64,000 nt of DNA from Isoetes taiwanensis (GCA_021234155.1 JAJEKV010000036.1:60791-124790); one strand, 5' to 3'; positions 45,802-57,149 are shown, counted from the stretch's first letter. The notes: generated from the sequence alone by a model not told the origin. Program-made: numbers and translations.

Positions 45802-46434
45802 TCATTCAAGTTGATTATAACAACGGGTTGATTGATACATGGATTGAGACAAAAGTAGGTATGATACAATGGGAACTTTTAAAGTTTTGCTTGCACCGCA
45901 GCGTAACCATAACAATGAAAACACAGCGGAAGAGACCAAGCCTAGGGGTTGGCGAAGAGTCTGAGGATCGCGTGGCGAGAGTACTCTCCCGTACGGCTTT
46001 CGGACGAGTTTATAAGCGTGCCGGGCTTGGACAATGATTGCTTGGTACTCCCATGTTGGGCTGATAATCGAGAAGGTTAAAGAGCGCGCGCGCATAAAAA
46101 GAGTTGCCAAAGATGGTGGTTGGCGTCCTCGAAGGCCGTGCTGGTCATATTCGGTAGTCGGTGCGACCGCGGGGTCATCTTCGGATCCTCGGCTTCGATC
46201 CACGAGGATGTTAACTATCTCCGACCCTTTGTCGGTCGTAGAGTTCCCACGGTGGCGGTGGTTCGGTTTCATAGCCTTCCTCCCACTACGGATATTCACC
46301 ATATCTCGGCCATAGTCACAGTGCGGCGGCCCGGGATCGTCCCTCCTAACCATATCGGTGATTCTCTCCTCATATTCCCAAATGGTTTCCTCTGCAATAT
46401 AGTTGGAATAAATAGAAAATTTTTGTAATTCCAT
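45802..46434 (-). CDS. ORF-C of element 2
   Basis: A 210-codon open frame whose middle has DPGPPHCDYG and whose end has SIISPTWEYQAIIVQARHAY, matching ORF-C of element 1 (17430-17850). It is the longest unbroken version of this accessory ORF in the window. The frame upstream of DPGPP has no counterpart that I can see, so the true start may be near 46350. Function unknown. Confidence 0.55.
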   Translation of the reverse strand: MELQKFSIYSNYIAEETIWEYEERITDMVRRDDPGPPHCDYGRDMVNIRSGRKAMKPNHRHRGNSTTDKGSEIVNILVDRSRGSEDDPAVAPTTEYDQHGLRGRQPPSLATLFMRARSLTFSIISPTWEYQAIIVQARHAYKLVRKPYGRVLSPRDPQTLRQPLGLVSSAVFSLLWLRCGASKTLKVPIVSYLLLSQSMYQSTRCYNQLE

Positions 46435-46930
46435 TATTTTCTAAAGTTTTAATACTTTTGAAGAGGATGTCATATAAAAACACACAATCAATAATACTTC
46501 TCAAAGAGAACCTTGTATTTAATAAGTAAATAAGGCACACCATTTGTCAATATGGTCCATTCAATTGCCAATCGAAAATCCCCGAGAACACACATAGATA
46601 TATATATAAGAAAAACTAGCAAAACATATATATATATATACATTTCTCATAGCAAAATTATACTAGGAACTAGGCCTGCCACTTGATCCTTAGCCCTAGG
46701 AGGTGGTGGGCGGTCGGTGTCTTGCGAGAGTAACCCGGGGGTCTCTTTGTGGCGGCATAGCGGATGCAACCTCACGGTGGGTGAGCAGCGGCCAATGGGG
46801 CTGCCGTGAGGGCTTCATGCCCATCAAGGCGCAATGTCGACCCAAGGCCGTCGGGGCAAGATCCGTCGTCACAGTACATGCGTAAGCGTCACGATAGGGA
46901 AGCTTCTTGTGGCGGCCGGTGTAGAGAGTG
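46435..46930. other. Spacer between ORF-C and ORF-B, element 2
   Basis: AT-rich with two TA microsatellites (46599-46612, 46627-46644), then a GC-rich part that continues the ORF-B end. No clear frame. Confidence 0.45.
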
Positions 46931-47975
46931 CGGAGGCCCCACCATGAAGCTTCGACCTCGGCGCTAGATCTCGGGCTATGAAGAGGACTTGTCGTATTTG
47001 AAAGCCGACAAAAAAGCGGGTAAGATGGTTACCCGGCACTTTCCCTTGCGAGAAGTCTTAGATCTTTGCCACTTCTTTATCCGGTCCATGGGGACTTCTT
47101 CCTCCTTGAGCTCTGTTGCTCCTCCTTCTTGTCGCGGGGTTATGGTATAAATCTTCACCCTCATCATGCGAGTCGGAGGGAACTTCCACCATATTAATGT
47201 TTGGGGCGTGAGGTCCCATAGCCGTGAAGGCATCACAGTGCGGAGTTCTTGAAGGCTGGTTCACGCATCGCGAAATCCGCGAAGGCGTAGTAGAGTCTCC
47301 GCCCGGCTCTAGAGTCTCCTGGGGGAACTGAAGGAGCTGGTGCACCTCGGGAGGAAGCTTCGGTAGAAGTGAAGTCGATGAAATCATCCATACAATACTC
47401 CATAAGCTCGTAAATTACATGGTCTTTGCGGCTTGCGTCGAAATCCGACCACTCATTGATGCGTCGGATAATATCATCCAAGAGAAGGTATTCACCTTAC
47501 GGTGATAAATAAGCGGAAGGTCGTCTAACCGACAAGCCTATAGATGGGTCGCGGCGGTGGTAACTCCTGCGCTAGCTCTTTCCAGCGGGCAAAATTAAGC
47601 CCATTCCGATATGCTTTCGTCATCCCCTCCTCGGAGGATTACGGCGGCTTGCCCTTCTCTGGCGGCAAGGTTTCATCCTCAGCGTATTGGTCCATGAGGA
47701 TGGCTAAGCGAAAGTAGCTTCCGGATCTTTGCTGCCCACGATCTTTGGACCCTTTGGTAGGTGTTTACCCCATCGGAGTTTCCCCTTCAGGACATCATAA
47801 GCATGTGTGTCCCCGCCTAGCATCTGCCGAACTATCTCCCGCTCCAAATACAAGTGGGGAGGAAAATGGGATCCACGAGGTTCCCTTCGACCTGCTGCAG
47901 CCTTTGCTATGCCAACGCATAGATCTCCTTGCCAACATGCGGCGGCATCAGGACTTCAGCGGTTCCTTGACTTTA
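46931..47975. repeat. Duplicated ORF-B segment, copy A, with inverted tail
   Basis: 46931-47865 repeats 47976-49120 (both start CGGAGGCCCCACCATGAAGC). The last part, ~47866-47975, is instead the reverse complement of ~49140-49280, the start of ORF-B. The join therefore combines a direct and an inverted copy. Such a structure fits template switching during reverse transcription, or an assembly fold-back. Confidence 0.8.
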
Positions 47976-49280
47976 CGGAGGCCCCACCATGAAGCTTGAC
48001 CTCTGGCGGCTAGATCTCGGGCTATGAAGAGGACTTGTCAGGTATTTGAAGGCCCGACAAAAAGCAGGTAAGATGGTTACCCGGCACTTTCCCTTGCGAA
48101 GTCTCCGGATCTTTGCCACTTCTTTATCAGGTCCATGGGGACTTCTTCCTCCTTGAGCTCTGTTGCTCCTCCTTCTTGTCTTGAGGGGTTATGGTATAAA
48201 TCTTCACCCTCATCATCTGAGTCGGAGGAACTTCCACCATATTAATGTTTGGGACGTGAGGTCCCATGGCCGTGAAGGCATCACAGTGCGAGGTTCGAAG
48301 GCTGGTTTCTGCATCCGAAGTCCACCGAGGCGTAGTAAGTCTCCGTAGGCTCTAGAGTCTCGGCGGGCCCGAAGGGGCTGGTGCACCTCGAGGAGGGCTT
48401 CGGTAGAAGTGAAGGGCAAAAGTATGCTGGTGGGGTGCAAAAGCAGCGTCGGGGACGCATGCTTTTAGCACCCTATTTGAAAAGATCTTGAAAAGCTTTG
48501 GAAAGTCTTTGGAGTCTTGAAGTCTTTGGAAAGTCTTTGGAGTCTTTGGAAAGTCTTTGGAAAGTCTTTGGAGTCTTTGAGTCTTTAGCGTCGCGTTTAT
48601 TTGTAACCCACCAGCATACTTTTGCCCTGAAGTCGATGAAATCATCCATACAATACTCCGCAAGCTCGTAGAGTACATGGTCTTTGCGCTTGCGTCGAAA
48701 TCCGGCCCACTCATTGATCACGTCCGGATAATATCATCAAGAGAAGGTATTCCTGCTTACGGTGATAAATAAGCTGGAAGGCCGTCTAACCCCGAACAAG
48801 CCTATAGATGGGTCGCGGCGGTGGTAACTCCTCTGCTAGCTCTTTCCAGCGGGCAAAATTAAGCCCATTCCGATATGCTTTCGTCATCCCCTCCTCGGAG
48901 GATTACGACGGCTTGCCCTTCTCTGGCGGCAAGGGTTTCATCCTCAGCGTATTGGTCCATGAGGATGGCTAGCGAAAGTAGCTTCCGGATCTGCTGCCCA
49001 CGATCTTTGGACCAGCGGTAGGTGTTTACCCCATCGGAGTTTCCCCCGAGGGACATCATAAGCATGTGTGTCCCGCCTAGCATCTGCCGAACTATCTCGC
49101 TCCAAATACAAGTGGGGAGGATCCCTAGAGGAATACGGAGGAAGCATTTCCTCCATGTAAAAATCAAAGGAATCCGGCGTAGTCAGGATGCGGCTACATG
49201 TTAACAAGGAGATCTATCGTTGGCATAGCAAAAGGCTGCGGCGGGTCGAAGGGAACACTGTGGATCCCATTTCTCTCCAT
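47976..49280 (-). pseudogene. ORF-B of element 2
   Basis: Starts at ATG 49280 and shares EFYDEE/DFYMEE, YLxRD and THAYD blocks with ORF-B of element 1. A MITE interrupts it at 48414-48627. The end part (PPSDS-type acidic stretch, GGRSPHGPDKEVAKI in copy A) is acidic to basic. No known domain. Confidence 0.6.
48414..48627. mobile_element. MITE with 21-bp perfect inverted ends and 4-bp duplication
   Basis: Both ends start GGGCAAAAGTATG and are perfect inverted repeats for 21 bp. TGAA flanks it on both sides (48410-48413, 48628-48631), and the duplicated copy A holds the empty site near 47370. The interior has about eight copies of a GGAAAGTCTTT-like motif. The ends fit the pattern GGGYAAAAGYATG shared with the element at 10481-10802. 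Confidence 0.9.
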
Positions 49281-49499
49281 CAAAGGTACCCAGGCGGCAA
49301 GGTCGTGGCGGCGGCAATATGGCGCTAGAAAGGGAGGAGAGAGGAAAAGCGTTTAAAATAGCTTACAGTCCCCTTTTAAGCCCTCTTATTAAAGGTGGCG
49401 TCGGCATTTTTAATTTAAAAACATTAAACTTTTAATTCAAAATAAAAGCCTTTTTATTAATTATCAAAAAAAAATATGTACAAGCGGATCCCTTAAGTA
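49281..49499. other. AT-rich spacer between ORF-A and ORF-B, element 2
   Basis: Corresponds in place to 19463-19756. It has AT-rich inverted stretches but no 20-base A run. Confidence 0.5.
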
Positions 49500-50848
49500 G
49501 ACTAAGGTTGCTCCCCGTATCCTACGGTGAGGGCTAAATCCTTAGGCATTATGGTGACCCTCTTTGCGTGGATGGCGCCAAAGGTTGGCATCACCAAAAA
49601 GTGCTACCAAAGTAGGCTTGGCTGACCTCTTGGGCGCCAAAATTACAAAGATGCGGAAGCGGAGTCGGTCTTAAATTTAAATGCGATCTCGTACCGCCTA
49701 CGAAAAAAGCGACTTCGATCGGAAGGTCCGTGGACTTCTGAAATTTCGCGGATCTCCCGCAATGCCGCGGTACCGGTCGGAACCGATGGCTTCGCTTCAT
49801 TGCTTGGCGAGCCGAAGCGATGTTGGCACCGTCTTAGCCCGACAACCGGCGGGAGTTATCCACTCTCTGGCGCCTCCGGTCGGGCTGGTCTTCTTCCCAA
49901 AGCCCGGCGGTCTTTAACTTATCCTTGTATGACTGCCCGGCCTTATGGGCAACTCCCTTCCTCAGGAGCTTAGCGATTCGGATCGTCGGTTTTGGGTTGA
50001 GGCACTCCCGGATGCACCTCCTCCTGTTGGTCAGCCCGATCTTGTCGGTCCAGCTCCTCTTGCTCCAACTTCTCAGCTCTTCGAGCTCTCCTTAGGTCTT
50101 CTTGGATGCGAGCAAAAAGTTGGGGGCTGCGACACGGCGATTAAGTTCGGCGTGGTACCTTTAATGGCCCTTGAGACCCATATCTATCGAATAGTGGTCA
50201 GGATAGTCTATGCTAATGGGGATTTCTCCCCGGACAAATTTGTTGGAACCCTCATGCGGTGGTATGGGGAACCTCAATAGCTCTGCCATCAATGGCGGCA
50301 AAAGCCGTCCAGAAATCTGCGGTACTCCCTACCCAGAGCTCTTTGTGTCCGCCAGCTCAATCTCGGTTAGTGCGTCCTCCACGGCAAATCCCCTATCACG
50401 GTCGGCCTCCGTCGACATCTTCCTCCTCCGTATGGCCTTCTGACCGGGAGGATAAAATTTGATGAGCATCATCACCATATCAGGTTGCTCAACAAGGGTA
50501 TATGGGGTGGCGTGGGATTCGGCGGATGAGGAATGGCTCGAGAAGTGATAGGCGAGGGATATGGAATCCTATCGTTGTTCTCAAACCTATTGACCCGGCT
50601 CATCCAACAAGATGTCGATGAAATTTGGGTCGGTAGCCATATTGTAGCAATCATGGCGTGTAGATCTCCACGATGCTCATGGTGGGCCGGGTCGGGGCGC
50701 TCTTGGTAATAGCCATAGCGGGTAGTCTCTTGGCTGGCGAAAGGGATGGCAAAGAGCTAAAGAGGCACAAAGCACAAAGGGCTGAGGTCAAGGTCGGTCG
50801 GTGGCGATGGCGGGGGCTTTCGGGGCGGTTGGGCGGAAGCAAAAGCAA
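49500..50848 (-). pseudogene. ORF-A with histone H3 fold, element 2
   Basis: The H3 part at 49500-49800 reads KRSHRFRP, then (next frame) [48 protein letters not shown] and RRIRGA, in H3 order with single-base shifts between them. RFRPGT, KSTDL and RRIRGA are closer to normal H3 than in element 1. Upstream (49950-50650) lies the coiled-coil part, for example RRARRAEKLEQEELDRQ and RADQQEEV, and an N-terminal part beginning near 50806. The two copies differ at many residues yet keep the same fold, so the domain predates their divergence. Confidence 0.85.
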
Positions 50849-51410
50849 ATGGCAGAAAATGGTTTGCTAAGCGGCCAATTAACTTTTAAAATTTCAAATT
50901 TTTTTCTTATTAACTTCAAAATTTTATTATTAAAAAATTATCTGGCGAATCTGGCGCCACATACGGTCGGCGCCGATGGCATTATCACGGGTTTTACGCC
51001 TCGGTGGGTGTCGTCGAAATGCAAGCGGCCCGAGTTGACCTGGCGGATTACGTTGATTTCGAGTCGGCCGGGTCGCCCGGCCCCGACATTCGGCGCTTCT
51101 AACTTTGCAAAGCGACAAAAAGCAGCGGGCCGAATTCGATTTTGGGCTGCCCTTGACTATTTTCTTTGGAGTTATTTGTTCTAGGGTAATTCAAGCAGCC
51201 CAATCCAATGGAGCCATCATCTTTGTCATTTGAGTTACCCGCGGCACTTGCTGGGCCTCAATCTTGGCCCCTCCACTTCAAAGCTACAATTTCTTAACAA
51301 CCTAACACCAAGCCAAACAACAAAGAGAACTAATGACACATTGACTTAGCCTCCTCTAACTACCGTGCTCACGAGTTAGTGTTTGGCGGTGCTATGATTT
51401 CGAGCAGCGA
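50849..51410 (-). other. Leader of element 2
   Basis: Untranslated leader with an AT-rich block (50878-50945) just before ORF-A, then GC-rich sequence to the primer site. No gene seen. Confidence 0.5.
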
Positions 51411-51427
51411 AATCCGGCTCTGACCTA
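51411..51427 (-). other. Primer binding site of element 2 (degenerate)
   Basis: Minus strand AGGTCAGAGCCGGATT beside the 5' LTR, close to the initiator tRNA-Met site TGGTATCAGAGCC. Confidence 0.6.
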
Positions 51428-51429
51428 CT

Positions 51430-53008
51430 TGTGGCGCTCGAATATATACGACCAGCGGGGCGTATACATGCGAGGACTTTCCCCTCCATGGCAATCATCT
51501 CACCATGGCGGGGCCCCTCGGAGTCTATTCGGGCCATCTATGAAATGAGGCCGAAAAGAAGGACGAAGGGGTCATTCATTTACGCCTTCAATGGGACTCC
51601 TCGTTGCGGAAGCATGAATACAAGGGTTAGCACCACGGCATGAATATACATAAATAACCACCCGCGAAGGGTGGCGAATCCCTCTAATATACCAGCGGCA
51701 CAGAATATGCATCTAATCCTAAGAAAACACGGAACCGGGTTCTACCCGGCTCGGACTCGGTGAGGATCGGTGTGGCTGGCCTCAAAGGGATCGGCGGGGC
51801 CAGGAGTCTTGGCATGGCGTTGGGCGGCATAGAACATTGGCTAGGGTTGTCCACTCCATCCGCCCCTCCATTGCACACTTTGCGGATGGGTCGATTCATG
51901 CTATGGCTTTGCTATAGCCTTAGCCAGGAGAACGCAAACTTCAGGGCATCACCCTCGAGCCTACTCGAGGTTCATGGCCGCTGGTCCGATGAGGCCGGTG
52001 GGAGGTGTCCCCTTCGAGAATCACGGTGGTTCCATGGGTGAGCTAGAGAATCGTCGCATCGGCGACCCAGCATCCGTGCCGAGCTTACTCACCCTAAATC
52101 TACTCAAAGTGCAAAGGTGCTCCATCACGGATCACACCTCTACACCCAGTGTCGGACCCATACCCGGCCCTCGTGACGGCTTCAGGCCCTAGCCCTTTGT
52201 AGGAGTCTCGGGGGCCTTGTATGCTCATGCAAGACCCACCCCTCATGTCTGCTTGTGTTTCTTGTGCGGTGCTAAGCGGACCATAGCATCTAGGACCGGT
52301 GGGCTCTTGTGCCTGGCCGCATTTAATGGGGTATGCAGGCGCTATCTAGGAGCATACTACAATACGGTTGAGAGGCCTCTACCCCGTAATCCCCGTTTAG
52401 TCAGATTAAACAAAGAACTAACAATCCATCCTTCGAGGTAAGAACGAATTGAATATAAAGAGAACTTGTTTGTACAATCAAGGGTTAGTTTCTATGATTG
52501 ATTTACAAAGAAACAGAGAGAGAGCGGACACAACCAAGTGTTAACTAGAATTCACATAGCCACCTACGAATTGCTGGCTGGACCTCGTTTCCATGGAAAC
52601 CTCCATCTTTTTTGGGAGTTGGGAATTCATTTGTTACTTCACGGGGGCGGCTGTTATGGTGATCTTACGCAAGTGTCGATGGCGCCTGCTCCACGGCCTT
52701 CCTTGCAATTAGATCTTGAGGAGTCAATCCGAGGGGATAGGGGTCAAGTTGGCATCAAACTTGGCAATCCCCATGCTGCCCAATCGATTGGGGCGGGTGG
52801 CGCCTTCCCAAATGGTAATTAGCCTAATTTCCTAGGTTATAGGTTATTATTATTAATGTGTTAAATTAGCATAGCTAATTTAATCCTTTTTAAGGTAACC
52901 CCCTAGGTTGCAATTAAGTTCCCATACCCCCATGGTAGCGTACCTTTAGGGAGTGACGTGCTTGTATTTATGCGTGTCGTATAGTAGACCCGTATAAATC
53001 ATTGGGCG
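51430..53008 (-). repeat. 5' LTR of element 2
   Basis: Begins TGTGGCGCTCG and matches 33982-39700 minus the Helitron. The outer end (ATTGGGCG...) has lost the CGTCACA terminus seen in the partner LTR. Confidence 0.9.
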
Positions 53009-54110
53009 ATCCGATCCCAAGAAAATGATTCTTTCAATTTGACTTCTCCTTTTTTAGTCCGTCTTAGTTTTGAGTTGGCCATTGTTATTGCGCCCTCGGA
53101 ATTGGCCTCAGTTGCTTCTTGATCCTCGTCAAACACCATTTTGTCTGGACATCTCTTGGCTTGCTTAGTGGTCTTATCTTTGTCCTCTCTGCTGCCAATG
53201 CTTATCGGGCTGTAAGGATGATGGGTGTTTCAGGTACTGCATTTAAAAACAAGTTCATTAGAACTCAATCCGTTCTCCTTTTTTTAATTCCATGCATCAT
53301 GAAGTGTTTTCACTAAATAAAACATATGCAAATGTATTTTCTAGTTGGCCTTTGGGTGTGGTGTGAGTGCTACTTGAGTTGTTGGTAAGCTTCTAGTTGG
53401 GAAGGCTGTAGGTTGTTTATGTTTCAAACATTCTCTTTTTCTAACTAGCATATTTTGTGTGTTTATGGTCTTGCACCAGTGTCATTTTTAGGAGGCTTGC
53501 ATGTCGATCCCCATGGACAATCGCTTTTCGCGCAATCGCTTTTCGCGCAATCTCTGGACCCTGCATTTCAAGCTCTTACCCTAAATTCAAAAGTTATTAC
53601 TTGGAGCAGAATGTGAAGCAAGTTGTTTCCATGTTAAGAGTGTCTTTTTATGAGACATTCTAGATACGACGGTGGCAATGTTGACATCTCCGGAGGGCGA
53701 TGTTGACATCTCTGGGGTGGCGGAGGTGGTAAAGGCAGAGGTTTATTTGCACATCAAGGTTGGGGATTTGGTTATGATAAGCAATGACATGCTTTTGTAA
53801 AGCCAGGAACAGAATCCAGGTATGCAGATACCATGGTTAAGGTGCTTGAGAAAGTGATGGCTTCTGCAAGGGAGCGCCATCAGATAAACAGTCTGGAAAT
53901 CTCAGCATCCAAAAGAAGATCAAATGTTCCACCAAAGTTTTTATTTGTTCCAAATGCAAGTTCTGCTGAGGAGGAAATCTTATTACATGAAGGAGAAGAT
54001 GACGAGGGTCAGATGGCAAATATTGATCTTGCTTCAATATATGATGCAATGCTAAATACTATTTATCATCCATTAAGTGTCAAATTGGAGTTATTTCATC
54101 ATAACTTGTT
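53009..54110 (+). pseudogene. Fragments of an unidentified host gene
   Basis: Several plus-strand pieces look coding. 53119-53316 has a membrane-segment-like start. 53490-53580 reads GGLHVDPHGQSLFAQSL and SLDPAFQALTLNSKVITW. 53695-54080 reads GGGGGKGRGLFAHQGWGFG, PGTESRYADTMVKVLEKVM and an acidic stretch ending NIDLASIYDAMLNTIYHP. A 12-base unit CTTTTCGCGCAA is duplicated at 53523-53550. Stops and shifts separate the pieces, which may be exons of one gene. I do not recognise the family. Confidence 0.45.
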
Positions 54111-54690
54111 GATATGCGTACGCGTGTATTACAGTCAACACTAGGTGAATTATAAACCACTTCGAATCTTTCTTTTCGAGAAGGATAATAAACTCCGCGA
54201 ATATCGATTCCATACCAAACACCAAACGCCAATACCTTGCACTCAAACCCCAAAGTCCATATGTCCAACTGCATCCTACTCCAACAACACCTCAACACCT
54301 AGGCTAAGCAGAACTTAGTAATGCAAATGCATACCATCACCTTCACAAAATATGAATATTTCAAAATAGCAATTTCGACTCAAACACTATATTCTCTACA
54401 ACTACAACTTAAGCCACTTCACTCTCCGGCCATAGAGGGCAACCCTCCGTGCGCAGCACCTTGTTATTTTTGTGTGTGAATAGCTTGGAAATGTGCAGAT
54501 ACTCACTCTAAACCATTATAGAAAGTTATTGATATGAATGAAAAGCTCATCTCTCAGCAGTATTCTTGTTTCATTTCTATAATCTCATGCCGAGGAGGGG
54601 CATCTTCTTACATGAGTTGACCTCTCTTGGCATTTAATCCTATTTTCTAACCTCTTCTATGGTCGCTATGGGTGATACACATTTGCCCAA
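54111..54690. other. Non-coding stretch
   Basis: No gene seen between the unidentified fragments and the LINE remnant. Confidence 0.5.
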
Positions 54691-55500
54691 CCTTGCTTTG
54701 GTCGTAGCAATGGGTCCCCAACGCCTTAAAACCTGCTGGAAGGACAAGCAAGCTCAGTGGTTGTCACGTTGGGGTGTGCAGGCAAATAGATGCGTACAGC
54801 TACGGACAAAGAATGATCACTATGCACTAAAGCTGTAACTAGATGCTACTTTCCTTCGCAAGCTCTGGGATGCAGATGCTCTGACGCACGTTAAGCTGGC
54901 ACACTATCAGCAGCAAGTCAATCCTAGGCTCACGAGAGGCCCACACCAGTACTTGTGCACCCATTTGCCCATGAAGAAGCGCAGACTTATAGCTTCCATT
55001 CGCACGGGTGCACATCGTCTCCGCATTGAGACAAGACGTTGGACTCGGGAAGCACGGGAGGAGAGGCTTTGTCAGTGTTGCCACCAAGGCACCATTGAAG
55101 ATAAATGTCATGTCCTCCAGATCTGCCCATATCCGAACGCGGTATATTCGGTTACTAGTGACTGGCCAGCGGTTGCATGAGTTATTGAATACGGCGTCCG
55201 TGGGCTTGTTGGGGTCATACCTTCAGGAGGTTATGGATGCACGGACTCAGTTGTGTCCCCCGATAGTATATTGAATTGTTCTATACATTATACAGTGTAC
55301 CAACATACTTACTACTGCTAAGGTTTTTCCCTCGAAAACCCTTCCGGGCGGGGTTTTTTTAATCCTGACAGTAATACGCTGACAGTAATATGCTTGCTGC
55401 TCTCTTTTTGTTTGGGTGCCATAGGCCAATTGATCTCCGTGGACGATAAAAAATCTATTCTGTTCTATTCTATCCTATACTATCTTTGCCTTATTTGTCC
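54690..55500 (+). mobile_element. LINE retrotransposon, 3' remnant
   Basis: 54842-55275 encodes the C-terminal end of a LINE ORF2: QYLCTHLPMKKRRLIASIR, TGAHRLRIETRRW, then the zinc-finger part REERLCQCCHQG, EDKCHVLQICPYP. Shifts occur near 55170. The tail has a hairpin around 55327-55360 (AAAACCC / GGGTTTT) and ends in TCTATTCTGTTCTATTC-type repeats at 55453-55485, a typical LINE 3' microsatellite tail. The 5' part is missing. Confidence 0.75.
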
Positions 55501-55725
55501 TGCATAAGACAATCCTTCGACCTTCACCTTGGATCTAGTTTGTTAAAATTAAAAGTTGTTTGTGATTGAGATGTTGTTGTATCAAACATCACTCTAGCAA
55601 TAAATAATTTGCTAAATAATTATCTCATCCGGAGGAATGGATTAATTTGTTACATTAGTGAAATTTAATATGAAATCCATTTTTGAGAAATGTATTTAAA
55701 TAAACAATCCATCTACATAGGCTTT

Positions 55726-57149
55726 CTATTGTCTAGAAATGCAACCAGAAACCTTACATAGAAACAACTTATTAGCTCTTACATATTGCCTCTTGATTTC
55801 CTCAAGAAGGCAGGCCATGCTTCTGTCAATCTGATCTCCATACTTGTCATAGAATGCAGGCAAGGAATACGCAAGAAGGATGGCTGTATTAAAAGACTAC
55901 TGTAAGCGATGTAGCTGGAAACCAAAATATAAAATAATAACACTCTTACCAATATATAGTAGGGTCCAGAAACTTATAACACTGCCCACACTCGCAAGAA
56001 ACCATAATCCGATACATATCTGAAAGAAGAAACCGATTAAACAATTGGGGATATGCTTCAACTCTTCCTTCAAAAACTAATCTGATATGTTGCTAAAATC
56101 TGTGCTGTTTCATACCTTGCAAAATACGGCAAAATCCCTGCCCAAAATAACCTGCCGAACATATGACATCATTTTGTTCACATCGCATGCCAAAGTAGTG
56201 CATGCTTTGGCTACAGAGGCTTCAGAAATGGCAATTTTGGCTATGTTGGTCGATGATCTGCATGGGGAATCTTGCATTTAAAATAAGGAACGAAGCAGGG
56301 TACTATTATGTTGAATAGATGCTTACCTAGTGAGCAATGCCTCTAGGTTGGATCCAATGAACAAAGCCGTAATAATCATCATAACGGCATAGGATGCAGC
56401 GGAAAGAACGTTGAACTGTGTGAACTCCATCAGCATCCAGGCAATGGTAGAACCCAACAACACAGAGATGGCCTCGCCCTTACGCTTCCATAGAAGCTCA
56501 TCCGCCACTGTATTGGATCAGAGGTTTCAGAAATTAAAATTGAAACAACATGTTAGTTTAGTTCTATGTTTGAGAGCAGATATTACTCACACTTTCCACC
56601 TCCAAGAAATTCGTGCACAGAGCGCTGTTCGATGCAAGGTCTTGAAACACAGAGAGGCTCTCCGTCAAAACGAGGGGGCAGATCTTCAAGCTTTTCATGC
56701 GTATGCAAACCTTGAAGGTTTTGATTCCGAAGCGAATCTTCAAGCTTTTGATCTGGAAACAAATCTTCAAGAATTTGATCTGGAAGCGAATCTTCAAGCT
56801 TTTGATCCGGAAGCAAATCTTCTTCGAGTTTTTGCGGCAAAGGCAAATCTTGATTATTTTGAAATGAAAAAGGAGGGGAAGAAGGGGGAGGGGAATGAAC
56901 TGGAAAAGCAACAGGGGGAGGGGGAGGAGCTCGGGACGGAACAGGGGAAGTGCAAGAAAATCTTGTGACGACATCGCCAGAATTAGAATTGCTGCTGCTA
57001 TCACTGTCTGAAGCAGGGTATAAAATGATCGGCGATGCAGGAGCTTGAGATTGAAAAGACTTACGAGGACTTGAAGATTCCGGCGAAATATTGCTCCTCC
57101 TCTGCCCTGCCGGAGAGCAGTTTGCTGGACTCGTAAAATGAGATGCCAT
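55726..57149 (-). CDS. Reticulon-like protein B
   Basis: Five exons join in frame to 369 codons: 57149-56591, 56507-56327, 56257-56116, 56019-55950 and 55883-55726 (stop TAG). All introns have GT-AG ends. Exon 1 encodes a Ser/Pro-rich, then acidic-repeat N-terminus and RSVHEFLGGGK, which opens the reticulon domain. Exon 2 has ADELLWKRKGEAIS and the first hydrophobic hairpin, exon 3 has DVNKMMSYVRQ and ILGRDFAVF, exon 4 has GLWFLASVGSVISFWTLLYI, and exon 5 ends YDKYGDQIDR and EIKRQY. Reticulons shape tubular ER membranes. Leu-Glu-Asp repeats (about 11 residues, 5-7 copies) in exon 1 are unusual. ATG 57149 was chosen because it is the first ATG in the open frame, which extends upstream without another. 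Confidence 0.92.
56690..56850 (-). repeat. Coding minisatellite in reticulon exon 1
   Basis: About five to seven units of ~33 bp (CTTCAAG.TTTTGAT.TGGAAG on the plus strand) encode repeats of the form LEDxxPDQK. It expands the acidic linker before the reticulon domain. Confidence 0.8.

Larger units (their letters stand above)
33982..53008 (-). mobile_element. Ty3/gypsy chromovirus with histone-H3 ORF (element 2)
   Basis: Second copy of the family of element 1, same orientation. 5' LTR 51430-53008, degenerate initiator-Met primer site, leader, ORF-A with H3 fold, ORF-B, ORF-C, gag, protease, RT, RNase H, integrase, chromodomain, 3' UTR, purine tract, 3' LTR 33982-39700. Nested in it are a 4121-bp Helitron, a 608-bp hAT derivative and a 214-bp MITE. 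Part of ORF-B is duplicated with an inverted piece. The bases before (gtccc) and after (gatccc) are similar but not identical, so the target duplication is not clean. Without inserts it is about 14 kb. Confidence 0.93.

Noticed and set aside
53003-53020. Clean target duplication for element 2
   Set aside because: Left flank gtccc and right flank gatccc differ, and the right LTR tip is eroded. I do not claim a duplication.
56411-56968. A 185-codon plus-strand frame opposite the reticulon exon 1
   Set aside because: It is the antisense shadow of the coding minisatellite. The minus strand has splice sites and the reticulon domain.
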